Assembly (NCBI GenBank): GCA_031267795.1
Contig: JAIRYK010000020.1
Location: 35,170 to 99,169 of the forward strand
DNA length: 64,000 nucleotides
Reading direction: 5' to 3'
Source: Candidatus Endomicrobiellum devescovinae
GTDB lineage: Bacteria > Elusimicrobiota > Endomicrobiia > Endomicrobiales > Endomicrobiaceae
Below, piece after piece: positions 53,718 through 63,501 of the stretch. How positions within the stretch are numbered: the first letter of the stretch is position 1; every line of letters starts with the position of its first letter. Position numbers and translations under genes: made by a program. The notes under the pieces are model-generated. The model had not been told where the DNA came from. It worked only from the letters and a program-made list of their open reading frames with translations, and searched no databases.

Positions 53718-56354
53718 ATGAATAAACCATCATCTAAAATCAGAGCAGAATTTCTTAATTTTTTTGAAAACAAAGGGTGTACTATAGTTCCTTCAGACTC
53801 GCTTATCCCATCTGGCGATAAAACATTACTTTTTACATCGGCGGGCATGGTGCAGTTTAAGCAACACTTTTTGGGTCAAAGTAAAGACTCTTTTACAAGA
53901 GCGGCAAGCTGCCAAAAATGCTTTAGAACGTCAGATATAGAACAAGTTGGAATAACTACAAGACATCTAACTTTTTTTGAAATGCTTGGAAATTTTTCTT
54001 TCGGGGACTACTTCAAAAAAGAAGCTATAGCTTGGGCTTGGGAATTTTTAACCAAGAATATGGGTTTGCCAAAAGACAAGCTTTATATAACTGTATATAA
54101 AGATGACGATGAAGCAGTGGAAATCTGGAAGAAGATAGTGCCAGAAAATAGAATTATTAAAATGGGCGACGATACAAATTTTTGGAATATGGGAGACACT
54201 GGTCCTTGCGGTCCATGTTCTGAGATTTTAATAGACTTAGGTCCGGAAATGAGCTGCGGTAAGCCAAGTTGCGGTCCTGCCTGCAGCTGTGATAGGCATC
54301 TTGAAATTTGGAATTTGGTGTTTACGCAGTTTGATAGACAAGCAGATGGGTCTCTTAAAAATCTTCCTAGAAAAAATATAGATACAGGCATGGGTCTTGA
54401 GAGAATAGTCGCTGCGGCAAATGGCAAGAAAAGTATTTTTGATACCGACTTATTTATGCCGATTATAAATGCAGCTGCAGACCTTTTAAAAATAAAATAT
54501 GAATCCAAAAATATATCAAAACTTAGAATGATAGCAGACCATTCTAGAGCTGTAACCTTCTTGATTTCAGACGGGGTTCTACCGTCAAATGAAGGTAGAG
54601 GTTATGTTTTAAGAAGAATTTTAAGAAGAGCTTTAAGACAAGGCAAGCTTTACGGCTATAGTAAGCCTTTCATAAATGAGCTTGTTCCTACGGTCTTTAA
54701 TATTATGGAGTCTGCATATCCTGAACTGTCTTCCAAGTTAAGCAATATACGTTCCATTATAAAAATAGAAGAGGAAAAATTCTTGGAAACTTTAGAATCA
54801 GGCTCTGATATGCTTTCAGGCATAATGGACTCTTATAAAGCTAAAGGCGTCAATATTCTTAATGGAAAAGATATATTTAAGCTTTACGACACCTATGGAT
54901 TTCCTCATGATTTAACAAGGGAGATTGCTTCTGAAAACGGGTTTGGGGTTGATGAGGCAGGTTTTAAAGCGGAACAAAAAACAGCTCAAGAAAAATCGCG
55001 TGCGGCATGGGGTGGTTCAGGAGAAAAAGATATAACTTTTTATTCTATATTGCATAAAAGAATCGGCGATACTCTTTTTACAGGTTATGATAATTACATA
55101 AGCTCGGGTAATATTTTAGCTTTGATAAAGGACGGAAAAGAGGTATCTGAATTAAAGTCAGGGCAGGAAGGGGAGATAATTCTTTCTCAAACGTCGTTCT
55201 ATGCTCATTCAGGTGGACAAACCTCAGATGTCGGCAAGATAGAAAACGCTAATTTTGAAAGTATTGTAAAAGATGTGTACAAGCCTATAGGAAGTTTCTT
55301 TGTTCATAAAGTAAAAGTTCTAAAGGGCATAGCAAAAGTTGGACAAGAAGTGTTTACTAAAATAGATGTTGAGCGCAGAAAACAAATTGCAAGGCATCAC
55401 ACTGCAACGCATATTTTACAGAAAGTTCTAAGAGAAACTTTTGGAGAGCATGTTGCTCAGGCTGGCTCCCTTGTAACCGACGAGTTTTTACGTTTTGACT
55501 TTACTCACTTTTCAGCTATAAAAAAAGAAGAGTTAATAAAAATAGAAAAAATTGTTAATTCTGTTATAAGAGCAAATTCGGCAGTTTGTATTGAAACTAT
55601 GGATATTGCTCAAGCCCGAAATGCAGGGGCAATGGCATTGTTTGGCGAAAAGTACGGCAACACTGTAAGAACAGTTTCCGTAAAGCGTGAAAGCGGCGAA
55701 GATAATTATTCAATGGAACTATGTGGTGGTACGCATATAAACAGAACTGGCGAGATAGGCATGTTTAAAGTTATTTCTGAGTCTTCTGTTGCTGCAGGAG
55801 TGAGGCGCATAGAAGCTGTTGTGGGAGTTGCTGCAGAAAATTATATTTTAGACGAAGAAAACTCTCTTGCTGGTGCGGCGGCAATATTAAATACTTCAAA
55901 AGACGAGCTTATAAATAAAGCTCAAAAATATGTTGTTGATTATAAAAAATTAGAAATTGAATTAAATGCTTTAAGAAGCAGTTTGATTTCAAACGAAGCG
56001 GATTCTTACGTTAAACAGGTTAAAGATGTTAACGGTTTTAATTTCTTGCCTGTTATAATTGACGGTTTAGACGCAAAGGAATTAAGAACAATATCCGATC
56101 AATTGAAAGAAAAATTGAAGTCCGCAATATTGTTGTTGGTTTCAAAACATGAGGGAAAGGTAACTTTTATAGTTTCTGCTACTGAAGATTATGTTAAGCA
56201 GGGTATTAACGCAGGTAAAATAGCTAAAGCTTTTGCTGCAGATATTGGCGGTTCAGGCGGTGGCAAGCCAGATTTTGCCCAAGGCGGTTCAAAAGAGCTG
56301 TCTAAAGTAGAAGAAGTTTTAAAGAATTCTCAAAAATACCTTATATCCCTGTAA
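53718..56354 (+). CDS. alaS: Alanyl-tRNA synthetase
   Basis: Charges tRNA-Ala. The 878 residues are full length: class II core (SIRAEFLNFFENKGC-like start KIRAEFLNFFENKGCT, FTSAGMVQFKQHFLG, GPCGPCSEI), editing domain with HHTATHILQ and CGGTHINRTGEI, and the C-terminal DHHA1 part (GGSGGGKPDFAQGG). The four-cysteine cluster CGKPSCGPACSC inside the core is seen in some bacterial AlaRS. First gene of a run with an ACT protein and def. Confidence 0.96.
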   Translation: MNKPSSKIRAEFLNFFENKGCTIVPSDSLIPSGDKTLLFTSAGMVQFKQHFLGQSKDSFTRAASCQKCFRTSDIEQVGITTRHLTFFEMLGNFSFGDYFKKEAIAWAWEFLTKNMGLPKDKLYITVYKDDDEAVEIWKKIVPENRIIKMGDDTNFWNMGDTGPCGPCSEILIDLGPEMSCGKPSCGPACSCDRHLEIWNLVFTQFDRQADGSLKNLPRKNIDTGMGLERIVAAANGKKSIFDTDLFMPIINAAADLLKIKYESKNISKLRMIADHSRAVTFLISDGVLPSNEGRGYVLRRILRRALRQGKLYGYSKPFINELVPTVFNIMESAYPELSSKLSNIRSIIKIEEEKFLETLESGSDMLSGIMDSYKAKGVNILNGKDIFKLYDTYGFPHDLTREIASENGFGVDEAGFKAEQKTAQEKSRAAWGGSGEKDITFYSILHKRIGDTLFTGYDNYISSGNILALIKDGKEVSELKSGQEGEIILSQTSFYAHSGGQTSDVGKIENANFESIVKDVYKPIGSFFVHKVKVLKGIAKVGQEVFTKIDVERRKQIARHHTATHILQKVLRETFGEHVAQAGSLVTDEFLRFDFTHFSAIKKEELIKIEKIVNSVIRANSAVCIETMDIAQARNAGAMALFGEKYGNTVRTVSVKRESGEDNYSMELCGGTHINRTGEIGMFKVISESSVAAGVRRIEAVVGVAAENYILDEENSLAGAAAILNTSKDELINKAQKYVVDYKKLEIELNALRSSLISNEADSYVKQVKDVNGFNFLPVIIDGLDAKELRTISDQLKEKLKSAILLLVSKHEGKVTFIVSATEDYVKQGINAGKIAKAFAADIGGSGGGKPDFAQGGSKELSKVEEVLKNSQKYLISL

Positions 56355-56364
56355 TGGAGTTGAT

Positions 56365-56907
56365 ATGGCAAAATATATTTCTTTAACTGCTATAGGCAAA
56401 GATAGACCCGGTCTTGTAAGCGCTGTTACAAAGGTTTTATATGAAGAAAGATGCAATATTGAAGATTCAACAATGACCATTCTTCATGATCAGTTTGTCA
56501 TGATTTTAATAATCAAAGTTTCAACTAATATTTCTGAACAAGCGCTTTATAGCAAGCTGCAAAAATCTTCAAAACCGCTGGGTATGGCTCTTTCATATTC
56601 CAAGCTGGTTTCTTACTCGCCGAAAAATCATTTGCCTACAAATCCATACATTATTTCTATTTATGGTTCAGACAAAACTGGCATAGTCTATAATATAAGC
56701 GAATGTTTGGCTAAAAATAATATAAATATTACTGACGTTCAAACTTCTTTGTCAAAAAGCAAAGGAAAAAGTACTTATATAATGATAATAGAGTGTGATA
56801 TTCCTAGAAATAAATATTATGAAAAACTTTCTAAAGAACTTTCCATGCTGGCTGAACTTTTAAATATCACTATATCTTTAAACAAAGCAGAGTCTGCGGA
56901 TATTTAG
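56365..56907 (+). CDS. Double ACT-domain regulatory protein (GcvR-like)
   Basis: The 180 residues consist of two ACT domains: ISLTAIGKDRPGLVSAVTKV (residues 4-23) and IISIYGSDKTGIVYNISECL (about 95-115). No DNA-binding or catalytic part. Similar proteins (GcvR type) act by binding amino acids and other regulators. Ten bases after alaS and ten before def, so in the same transcript. Target unknown. Confidence 0.82.
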   Translation: MAKYISLTAIGKDRPGLVSAVTKVLYEERCNIEDSTMTILHDQFVMILIIKVSTNISEQALYSKLQKSSKPLGMALSYSKLVSYSPKNHLPTNPYIISIYGSDKTGIVYNISECLAKNNINITDVQTSLSKSKGKSTYIMIIECDIPRNKYYEKLSKELSMLAELLNITISLNKAESADI

Positions 56908-56917
56908 GCGGTAATTT

Positions 56918-57409
56918 ATGAGCGTATTGCCTATATTAACAATTCCAAATCCTTTGCTTAAGCAAATTTCCATTTCTGTAGAAAAAATAGACGAAGAGAC
57001 GACTTTGCTGATTGATAATCTCAAAAAAACTTTATATTCGCATGAAAGATGCGTAGGTATTGCTGCGGTTCAAGTGGGGATATTAAAACGCATAATAGTT
57101 ATAGACGCGTCACGAAGCACAAAAGAGCATAGAAATAACGGGCTTCTTATAATGATTAACCCCATGATAGTTTACTCGTCTGGAAAAATAAGTTCCAGAG
57201 AAGGGTGCTTAAGCGTGCCTGAGTTTACCGCCAATGTTGCAAGAAAGAAAAAGATAGAAATAGATTATTTAGATATAAACGGTTGCAAGCAACATTTAAA
57301 AACAGATGGATTTGAGGCAATAGTGCTTCAACATGAAATAGATCACCTTGACGGAAAAGTTTTTTTGGATAGAGTAACATCTTTAAAAACAGATGTGTTT
57401 AGACGTTAA
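56918..57409 (+). CDS. def: Peptide deformylase
   Basis: Removes the N-formyl group of nascent proteins. All three motifs are present: CVGIAAVQVG (motif 1, variant of GxGxAAxQ), EGCLSVP with the metal cysteine, and QHEIDHLDG with two metal histidines and the catalytic glutamate. The 163-residue length is normal. No fmt gene adjacent. Confidence 0.95.
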   Translation: MSVLPILTIPNPLLKQISISVEKIDEETTLLIDNLKKTLYSHERCVGIAAVQVGILKRIIVIDASRSTKEHRNNGLLIMINPMIVYSSGKISSREGCLSVPEFTANVARKKKIEIDYLDINGCKQHLKTDGFEAIVLQHEIDHLDGKVFLDRVTSLKTDVFRR

Positions 57410-57455
57410 GTTCATATGCATAAATTGCTATAATTATTATAGGTTTAGATTGCAT

Positions 57456-57527
57456 GCGCTCGTAGTTTAATGGATAGAGCGCCGGCCTCCGGAGCCGGTG
57501 ATTCCGGTTCAAGTCCGGACGAGCGCG
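57456..57527 (+). tRNA. tRNA-Arg(CCG)
   Basis: Acceptor GCGCTCG/CGAGCGC, anticodon loop CTCCGGA (anticodon CCG), T-arm CCGGTTCAAGTCCGG. No CCA encoded. A TATAAT sits at 57429-57434, 21 bases upstream, a plausible -10 box. Confidence 0.95.
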
Positions 57528-57594
57528 GTTTTGCATATTTTAGCGGTAAACCTACCCCGTTAATCAATTGATTATCTCAAAGCAGGAATGCAAT

Positions 57595-58488
57595 ATGATT
57601 GATTTTGAAGGAAACATAGAAAAACTTTATTCTGTTATGGACAAGTGCGAGCTTTGTCCAAGAAACTGTAAAGTAAACAGAAATAAAGGACAAAAAGGAT
57701 TTTGTTGTGCAGCGGAAAAAATACTCGTCGCAAGCTGCAACGTTCATACAGGGGAAGAGCCTCCTATAAGTGGCAGTAGAGGTTCAGGTACAATCTTTTT
57801 TTCAAATTGTACGCTTAATTGCATTTTCTGCCAAAACTATCCTATCAGTCAACTTGGAAACGGTAGAGAAATAAGTCATGATGATTTAGTTGACACAATG
57901 CTTAATCTCCAAAAAAGAGGAGTTCATAATATAAACTTTGTTACACCGACCCACTACAGTGCTCACATAGCAAAAGCAGTTTATCTTTCCCGCAAAAAAG
58001 GATTGACAATACCTATAGTATATAACTGTAGCGGCTATGAAAGCGTGGAAATTTTAAAATTGCTTGAAGGAATAATTGACATATATCTTCCCGACATAAA
58101 ATATTCAAGTGATGAATTGGCTTTTAAATATTCTGGAATTAAAAATTATGTTGAAATAAATCGCGCAGCTTTAAAAGAGATGAAAAGGCAAGTTGGAGAT
58201 TTATCTGTTGACAAAAATGGAATTGCAAAAAGAGGAATAATTATAAGGCATTTAGTTTTGCCAGGAAGTATTGAAAATACTAAAAAGGCTTTAGATTTTA
58301 TAGCACAAGAACTTTCTAATAACACTTTTGTAAGTTTAATGGCTCAGTATCATAGTGCAAATAAATCTTACGAATTTAAAGAATTGTCTCGCTGTTTAAC
58401 TGAAAAAGAATATGAAGAAGCGGTAAAATATCTTGAAAAAATAGGCTTAGAAAACGGTTGGATTCAGGATTTAAATAACGAGGAATAA
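57595..58488 (+). CDS. Radical SAM protein, PflA-like
   Basis: About 297 residues. CTLNCIFCQN is the CxxxCxxC cluster motif, preceded by a cysteine-rich N-terminal part (CELCPRNCKVNRNKGQKGFC) as in uncharacterised PflA-like radical SAM proteins linked to MEMO/AmmeMemoRadiSam-type enzymes. ATG 57595 follows AGGA by eight bases; a TTG 27 bases upstream is less likely. The stop directly abuts the first M16 peptidase gene. Substrate unknown. Confidence 0.85.
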   Translation: MIDFEGNIEKLYSVMDKCELCPRNCKVNRNKGQKGFCCAAEKILVASCNVHTGEEPPISGSRGSGTIFFSNCTLNCIFCQNYPISQLGNGREISHDDLVDTMLNLQKRGVHNINFVTPTHYSAHIAKAVYLSRKKGLTIPIVYNCSGYESVEILKLLEGIIDIYLPDIKYSSDELAFKYSGIKNYVEINRAALKEMKRQVGDLSVDKNGIAKRGIIIRHLVLPGSIENTKKALDFIAQELSNNTFVSLMAQYHSANKSYEFKELSRCLTEKEYEEAVKYLEKIGLENGWIQDLNNEE

Positions 58489-59712
58489 ATGAAATATAAC
58501 AATGGACTTAATTCTATACTTATAAATAATGAAAATAGCTTAACTGCTTCGGCAATAGTTTTTGTAAGGGTTGGGTCTGTTGACGAAAAAGCTTCGCAAG
58601 CAGGACTTTCCCATTTTATAGAACATTTAATGTTTAAAGGAAGCAAAAATTATCCCGGGGACAGCTTTAGCAAAAACGTTGAAAATTTCGGTGGGGAAAT
58701 AAATGCGGCAACATCAAAAGAGTTTACAATGTATTACATAAACATGCAAAAAGATTTTGTTGAAAAAAGTTTAAAAATGCTTGCAGATACTATGCAAAAT
58801 CCTCTATTTCCAAAAGATGAGATAGACAAAGAAAGAAAAGTTGTAATAGAAGAAATCCAAAGACATTTTGATAATCCTGGCTCTGTCTTGTATGAAAAGT
58901 TTTACGAAACAATTTATAAAACAAGCGCATTAAAAAACAGCGTTATAGGAACATCAGATGTTATTAGCAATATATCGTCTGAAGAAATATATGAATATTA
59001 TAAAACGCACTATGTCCCTGAAAAGATGTTAGTTGTTGTTTCAGGCGGTTTTGACAAAGAAAAAATTGAGAAGGTTATAGGCGATACTTTCGCCAAGTTT
59101 GAAAAGCAAAAAATTCCAAGCGAGCCGTTGCTCAAGGAAAAAAGCCGAGCTGGTAAAAATATAACTAAATACGGTAAAGTAGAAGTGGGTTATATGCTTT
59201 CCGGCTTTCTGGCTTCTGATATTGATGATGAAGATCTATATGTTGCAGATTTGGCAACAGACATTTTAGGTGGTGGGAAGAGTTCCAGACTGTATAAATT
59301 TCTTTACGAAAAAGAACATCTTGTATATGCTATAGACGCTTCTTTTTCTGTTGAAAAGGGTGGCGGAAACATTTATATAGCTTCAGTTTTTGAGCCGAAA
59401 AATATTAAAGAAATAAAAAAAGAAATTGAGAAGCAGATAGAAGATATTATAGCTAACGGCATTAGTGAAGAAGAATTAAATAGATCAAAACTCTTATTAA
59501 AAACAGATTGGCAGTTTTCTAACGAGACACCTTATGATGTTGCTGATAAGTTCGGCTATTGGAATTTGATGGGTAATGCAGAGTTTGTTTGCAGTTATCT
59601 AAAAAAGCTGCAAGGTCTTACAAGCAAAGATGTCGTAGAATTTTTTAAAAAATATTATTCTAAAGATGCGATTTCTCATACGGCTCTACTGCCTAATAAA
59701 AGTTGTTGTTAA
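58489..59712 (+). CDS. M16 zinc peptidase, catalytic subunit
   Basis: The 407 residues contain the inverted zinc motif H42-FIE-H46 and, 75 residues further, the third ligand glutamate in VVIEEIQRHF, so it should be active. The second half is the non-catalytic M16_C domain. It begins at the base after the radical SAM stop, with the ribosome site (GAGGAA) inside that gene. The next gene encodes a same-length homologue without the zinc motif; the two probably form a heterodimer. Confidence 0.92.
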   Translation: MKYNNGLNSILINNENSLTASAIVFVRVGSVDEKASQAGLSHFIEHLMFKGSKNYPGDSFSKNVENFGGEINAATSKEFTMYYINMQKDFVEKSLKMLADTMQNPLFPKDEIDKERKVVIEEIQRHFDNPGSVLYEKFYETIYKTSALKNSVIGTSDVISNISSEEIYEYYKTHYVPEKMLVVVSGGFDKEKIEKVIGDTFAKFEKQKIPSEPLLKEKSRAGKNITKYGKVEVGYMLSGFLASDIDDEDLYVADLATDILGGGKSSRLYKFLYEKEHLVYAIDASFSVEKGGGNIYIASVFEPKNIKEIKKEIEKQIEDIIANGISEEELNRSKLLLKTDWQFSNETPYDVADKFGYWNLMGNAEFVCSYLKKLQGLTSKDVVEFFKKYYSKDAISHTALLPNKSCC

Positions 59713-59726
59713 TTTGAGGTATTTAT

Positions 59727-60950
59727 ATGGAAAGTTTTACGCTTAAAAACGGTATTAACGTATTGTTTGATAAAACAAACGGTTCGGAAATTGTTTCTTT
59801 AAGAGTTCTTAGTCCGGTTTCTGTTATAAATGAAGGTTTGTGCAATGCTGGGATAACTAGCCTTACGTCAAAACTAATGGTATATTCTACAAAAAACCGT
59901 TCAAGCGAAATTTTAGCAAAGGACGTAGGCAATATTGGTGCAGATTTGTCTTCAGGTACAGCTTATGACATGGCAGGATTTAGCATGTCTTGTTTGTCTG
60001 AATATTTTGACAAAGCGGCAGAGCTTCTTTCCGATATAGTTTTAAATCCTATATTTGATGAGAGAGAATTTAAATTTGAGAAAGAAAATGCTATTGCTGC
60101 TCTAAATTCTCGCAAAGATAGCATAGGTGTAACCGCTTCAGATGAATTTGCCAAACTTTTTTACGGTGACTCTTCTTATTCTTTTCCCGTTATAGGCAGG
60201 AAAGAATCTATTTTGAAAATTTCCCGCGAAGATTTAGTAAAGTGGTACAAATATTCCTACAATGCTTCAAATATTTTAATTTCAGTTTCGGGCAATGTTT
60301 CTTATAATTTTATAAAGGAATCTTTGGAAAAACATTTTTCTGCTGTTGCGGTGGGAGATAAATTTAAAGATCCGATATTCAATATAAGTCATACAGAAAA
60401 CATAAAAAAAGAAATCAGTGGAAAGTTTAATCAGGCGTATATATTTATAGGATTTCCCTGTGCATCCGTTAATGGTAAAGATTTTGTAACAATTAAAGTT
60501 ATAAGTACTGTTTTAGGCAGCAGAATGACGAGCAGATTATTCGTTGAGTTAAGGGAAAAACTGGGATTAGCGTATGAGGTAAGCGCCGCTTATCCTTCAA
60601 GAAAAAAAGACAGTTATTTTGCAGTTTATATAGGTCTTGATAAGAAGAATATAGATTTAACGTTAAAAAAGATAGATGAAATATTAAAAGACTTTTATTC
60701 CGTGAAAATTTCTGAGCAGGAATTAAAAGATGTTAAATCATATATAAAAGGTATATATCTTTTAGATAGGCAGACAGTTAATAAAAAATCTTATTATAAC
60801 GGTTGGCGCGAGATAGTTGGACAAGGTTATAAATATGATATAGAGTATTCAAACGATATAGAGAAAGTTACAACACAAGATATTTTAGAGGTTGCAAATA
60901 AAATATTTAGAGGAAAATCTGTTTCTGTAATTATTAATCCTGAAGAATAA
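59727..60950 (+). CDS. M16 peptidase homologue, non-catalytic subunit
   Basis: The 407 residues follow the M16 fold but the HxxEH position reads LTSKLMVYSTKN, with no zinc ligands. It keeps the C-terminal feature LREKLGLAYEVSAAYPSRK (the R/Y substrate-binding motif of partner subunits). Same length as the upstream protein, 14 bases apart. An active/inactive pair resembles mitochondrial processing peptidase and known bacterial heterodimers. Confidence 0.92.
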   Translation: MESFTLKNGINVLFDKTNGSEIVSLRVLSPVSVINEGLCNAGITSLTSKLMVYSTKNRSSEILAKDVGNIGADLSSGTAYDMAGFSMSCLSEYFDKAAELLSDIVLNPIFDEREFKFEKENAIAALNSRKDSIGVTASDEFAKLFYGDSSYSFPVIGRKESILKISREDLVKWYKYSYNASNILISVSGNVSYNFIKESLEKHFSAVAVGDKFKDPIFNISHTENIKKEISGKFNQAYIFIGFPCASVNGKDFVTIKVISTVLGSRMTSRLFVELREKLGLAYEVSAAYPSRKKDSYFAVYIGLDKKNIDLTLKKIDEILKDFYSVKISEQELKDVKSYIKGIYLLDRQTVNKKSYYNGWREIVGQGYKYDIEYSNDIEKVTTQDILEVANKIFRGKSVSVIINPEE

Positions 60951-60956
60951 ATTATT

Positions 60957-62405
60957 ATGAACGAACTAATTAAAAAAATTAACAGCATTTCTAAAGATTA
61001 TGATGTGTATGCTGTTGGCGGTTTTGCAAGAGACTTGCTTCTAAAGCTTAAACATAAAGATATTGATTTAGCTGTTAATAATGACGCTCTAAAGTATGCA
61101 AAAAAAGTAGCTGCAGCTTTAAAAGCTAAGCTTATAACGCTAGATGAAGATACTGAAACTTACAGGATAATACTTAAAGATTGTAAAATATCAAATATTG
61201 ATATAGCGCTCTTTAATGGCAAGACAATAGAAGAAGACTTGCAAAACAGGGATTTTACAATTAACGCCATAGCTTTCAAACTTAAATATTTTGAGAATTT
61301 CAGAAAACATATCATTTTTTCTAATAAAAATACTCTTGTAGATTTAAAGTCTAAAACATTCAATGTTATGTCCGAAAAGACTTTTAAGGCAGACCCTTTA
61401 AGAATGCTTAGAGCTTTTAGATTTATTTCAGAATTTACTGGGTTTAAGCTTTCAAATAAGACATTATTGAAGATTAAACAAAATGCAAAACTTATAAAAT
61501 CTGCTGCGCCTGAAAGAATAAAGAATGAGTTTTTTAGAATCCTTTCTGCACAAAATTCTTCAGAATTGCTTAAAACTATGGATGACTGCGGATTGCTTTC
61601 TGGGATTTTTCCTGAAATTGAAAAAATGAAGAAAGCAAAAAAGAAGTATTATTATCATCCAGGAGGCTTGTTTGAGCATTCTTTTGAAACGCTAGAATCC
61701 GCAGAAAATATTTTAATCAATCTAAAAAAATATTTCCCAGAAAGCTTTATTGAACTGCAAGAGCATTTTTATAGTGGAGAATCTTTATCGGAAAATGTTA
61801 CAAGAGTGTCTTTGTTAAAGTTTACGGCTTTGTTTCACGATAATGCCAAACCTGAAACCGCAAAGTTTGCAAACGGGAAAATGCGTTTTTTTGAACATGA
61901 AGATTTTGGCGCAAATAAATTAAGAGAAATAATGCATTCTTTAAAGTTTGGCAAAAGAGATATTGAAACCGCAACATTTTTAGTAAGACATCATATGCGC
62001 CCTTCCATATTGACAAGAAATAATATTGTTACAAAGAAAGCTGCACTGAAATTTTTTAGAGATATAGGTGACAATAGTCCTGATTTAATTGTTCTTTCAA
62101 TGGCTGATTGGCATTCTTATAAAAGGTTGAAAGTTTTTTCTCCAAAAGAATTAAAGCTTCAAGAAAAATCGGCAAGAGAGCTTATAAAGAAATATTATGA
62201 ATTAAAAAATACCAAGCCTCTGCCTAAAGTGATAGACGGCAATATAATAATGAGGGAATTTAGGCTGAAGCCTGGTCCATGGGTCGGCGAGCTTCTAAAC
62301 TTTGTAAATGAAGCGCAGTTTGATGGAAAAGTGTTAAGTAAGAATGACGCTTTAAAGCTGATTTTGTCCAAATTGACACATATTAAAAAAAAGTATAGAA
62401 TCTGA
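60957..62405 (+). CDS. cca: CCA-adding / poly(A) polymerase family nucleotidyltransferase
   Basis: The 482 residues: head domain VYAVGGFARDLLLKLKHKDIDLAV (GG/A and DxD metal site), LQNRDFTINAIAF, DPLRMLRAFRF neck, and a C-terminal HD domain (HPGGLFEHSFETLESAENIL, ALFHDNAKPE, RHHMRPS). Five of the six tRNA genes in this window lack CCA, so a CCA-adding enzyme is needed; this gene fits, though a poly(A) polymerase cannot be ruled out. Six bases after the M16 gene. Confidence 0.9.
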   Translation: MNELIKKINSISKDYDVYAVGGFARDLLLKLKHKDIDLAVNNDALKYAKKVAAALKAKLITLDEDTETYRIILKDCKISNIDIALFNGKTIEEDLQNRDFTINAIAFKLKYFENFRKHIIFSNKNTLVDLKSKTFNVMSEKTFKADPLRMLRAFRFISEFTGFKLSNKTLLKIKQNAKLIKSAAPERIKNEFFRILSAQNSSELLKTMDDCGLLSGIFPEIEKMKKAKKKYYYHPGGLFEHSFETLESAENILINLKKYFPESFIELQEHFYSGESLSENVTRVSLLKFTALFHDNAKPETAKFANGKMRFFEHEDFGANKLREIMHSLKFGKRDIETATFLVRHHMRPSILTRNNIVTKKAALKFFRDIGDNSPDLIVLSMADWHSYKRLKVFSPKELKLQEKSARELIKKYYELKNTKPLPKVIDGNIIMREFRLKPGPWVGELLNFVNEAQFDGKVLSKNDALKLILSKLTHIKKKYRI

Positions 62406-62430
62406 CGAGCTATTCAAACGGGCGATTTTT

Positions 62431-62501
62431 GCGGGCGTAGTCTAGTGGTAAAACCCCGGCTTCCCAAGCCGGAGATGTGGGTTCGATTCCCATCGCCCGC
62501 T
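62431..62501 (+). tRNA. tRNA-Gly(CCC)
   Basis: Acceptor GCGGGCG/CGCCCGC, anticodon loop TTCCCAA (anticodon CCC), T-arm TGGGTTCGATTCCCA. No encoded CCA. Twenty-five bases after the cca stop. Confidence 0.95.
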
Positions 62502-62610
62502 ATCCATATCTTTATTGGGCTTAAATGCTTTCCTGTTAAGAGCGCTTGAAAGTTGACAATGCTTACTTATTGATATGTGTTTAAGTGTGGGAAAATAGGA
62601 GGTGTTTATT

Positions 62611-62760
62611 ATGGCAGAAGCAAGATGCATGAAATGTAAAAAACAAGTTGAAGTAAAAGATGCTCAGGATGTAGTTATGAAAAATGGTATGAAAGCCATT
62701 TCCGGGGTATGTCCACACTGCTCAACAAAAGTTTTTAAAATCGTAGGCAAGAACAAGTAG
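62611..62760 (+). CDS. Small zinc-ribbon protein (DUF5679-like)
   Basis: Forty-nine residues with two CxxC pairs: CMKCKKQVEVKD near the N-terminus and CPHCSTKVFKI near the end, a compact zinc ribbon. The strong AGGAGGTG ribosome site seven bases before the ATG and the terminator directly after it support a real, well-translated gene. Function unknown. Confidence 0.82.
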   Translation: MAEARCMKCKKQVEVKDAQDVVMKNGMKAISGVCPHCSTKVFKIVGKNK

Positions 62761-62786
62761 TATTTTCATTTGCCACAAAATCATAG

Positions 62787-62825
62787 AAGCCGATTCTTTT
62801 TAACTAAAAGAATCGGCTTTTTCTT
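62787..62825 (+). terminator. Rho-independent terminator after the zinc-ribbon gene
   Basis: AAGCCGATTCTTTT pairs with AAAAGAATCGGCTT around a six-base loop, followed by a T-run. Confidence 0.9.
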
Positions 62826-62937
62826 TTTTAGGAATTTGAATGTATTTTTATTATAAATTACAAATGACAATGAAAGCAGGTTTAGTGTATTTGCGATATG
62901 CTGAACACAGATATTCCTGCCGAATAATAAAGATTTC

Positions 62938-62965
62938 TTGACAAATTTTCTATTTCTGATATAAT
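62938..62965 (+). promoter_or_regulatory. rRNA promoter P1 (distal)
   Basis: TTGACA, 16 bases, TATAAT. About 540 bases before the 16S start. Confidence 0.6.
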
Positions 62966-63025
62966 AATGCCACCTTTGTAATTAGCGTCAGAAGAAGAGC
63001 TGATAAAAAGAAATTAAATAAAGAC

Positions 63026-63054
63026 TTGACAAAAAACTTTGATTGTGATATAGT
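63026..63054 (+). promoter_or_regulatory. rRNA promoter P2
   Basis: TTGACA, 17 bases, TATAGT: consensus -35 and optimal spacing. Confidence 0.7.
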
Positions 63055-63184
63055 ACATCACAGTTACAGCAAAGCAACAAAAGTTCTTTATATAAAACTT
63101 TAAAATATTTTGTTTGAGAAGTTTGACAAAGATTTAAAAGTTTTGTTTAATTAAGCAATCATTAATACAGAATTTAGAAAGTAG

Positions 63185-63212
63185 TTGCAAAAAATCTTTT
63201 TTGTGTTATACT
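63185..63212 (+). promoter_or_regulatory. rRNA promoter P3 (proximal)
   Basis: TTGCAA, 16 bases, TATACT. The leader from here to the 16S start contains GTTCTTTGAAT (63341-63351), loosely like an antitermination boxA. Confidence 0.5.
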
Positions 63213-63501
63213 ATATCAGTCTTATATAATAAGGTCTAATTCCTTTAAAAAAGGTATCCTTGCTAAATAGTAGAGATAGAAGTCTTTGCTAATTTGAAAA
63301 AATTAAAAAGCAAAGGCGGAGATATTTTTCTCTTTAAAAAGTTCTTTGAATACTAAATAACACGCAGACAAGCGCCTCGCAAAAGAGGCAATCAAGTAAT
63401 TTAAGGGTCATTTATCAATTTCAATAAAATCCGAAAGGTTTTTATTTAATAGAGTAGTACAAAAGTAAATAAGAGCTTATTAACAAATCTCTATAAAAAT
63501 T

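Noticed and set aside
62442..62630. Minus-strand frame of 62 codons
   Set aside because: Antisense to tRNA-Gly(CCC) and the intergenic region; typical tRNA artefact (SGRWESNPHLRLGKPG).
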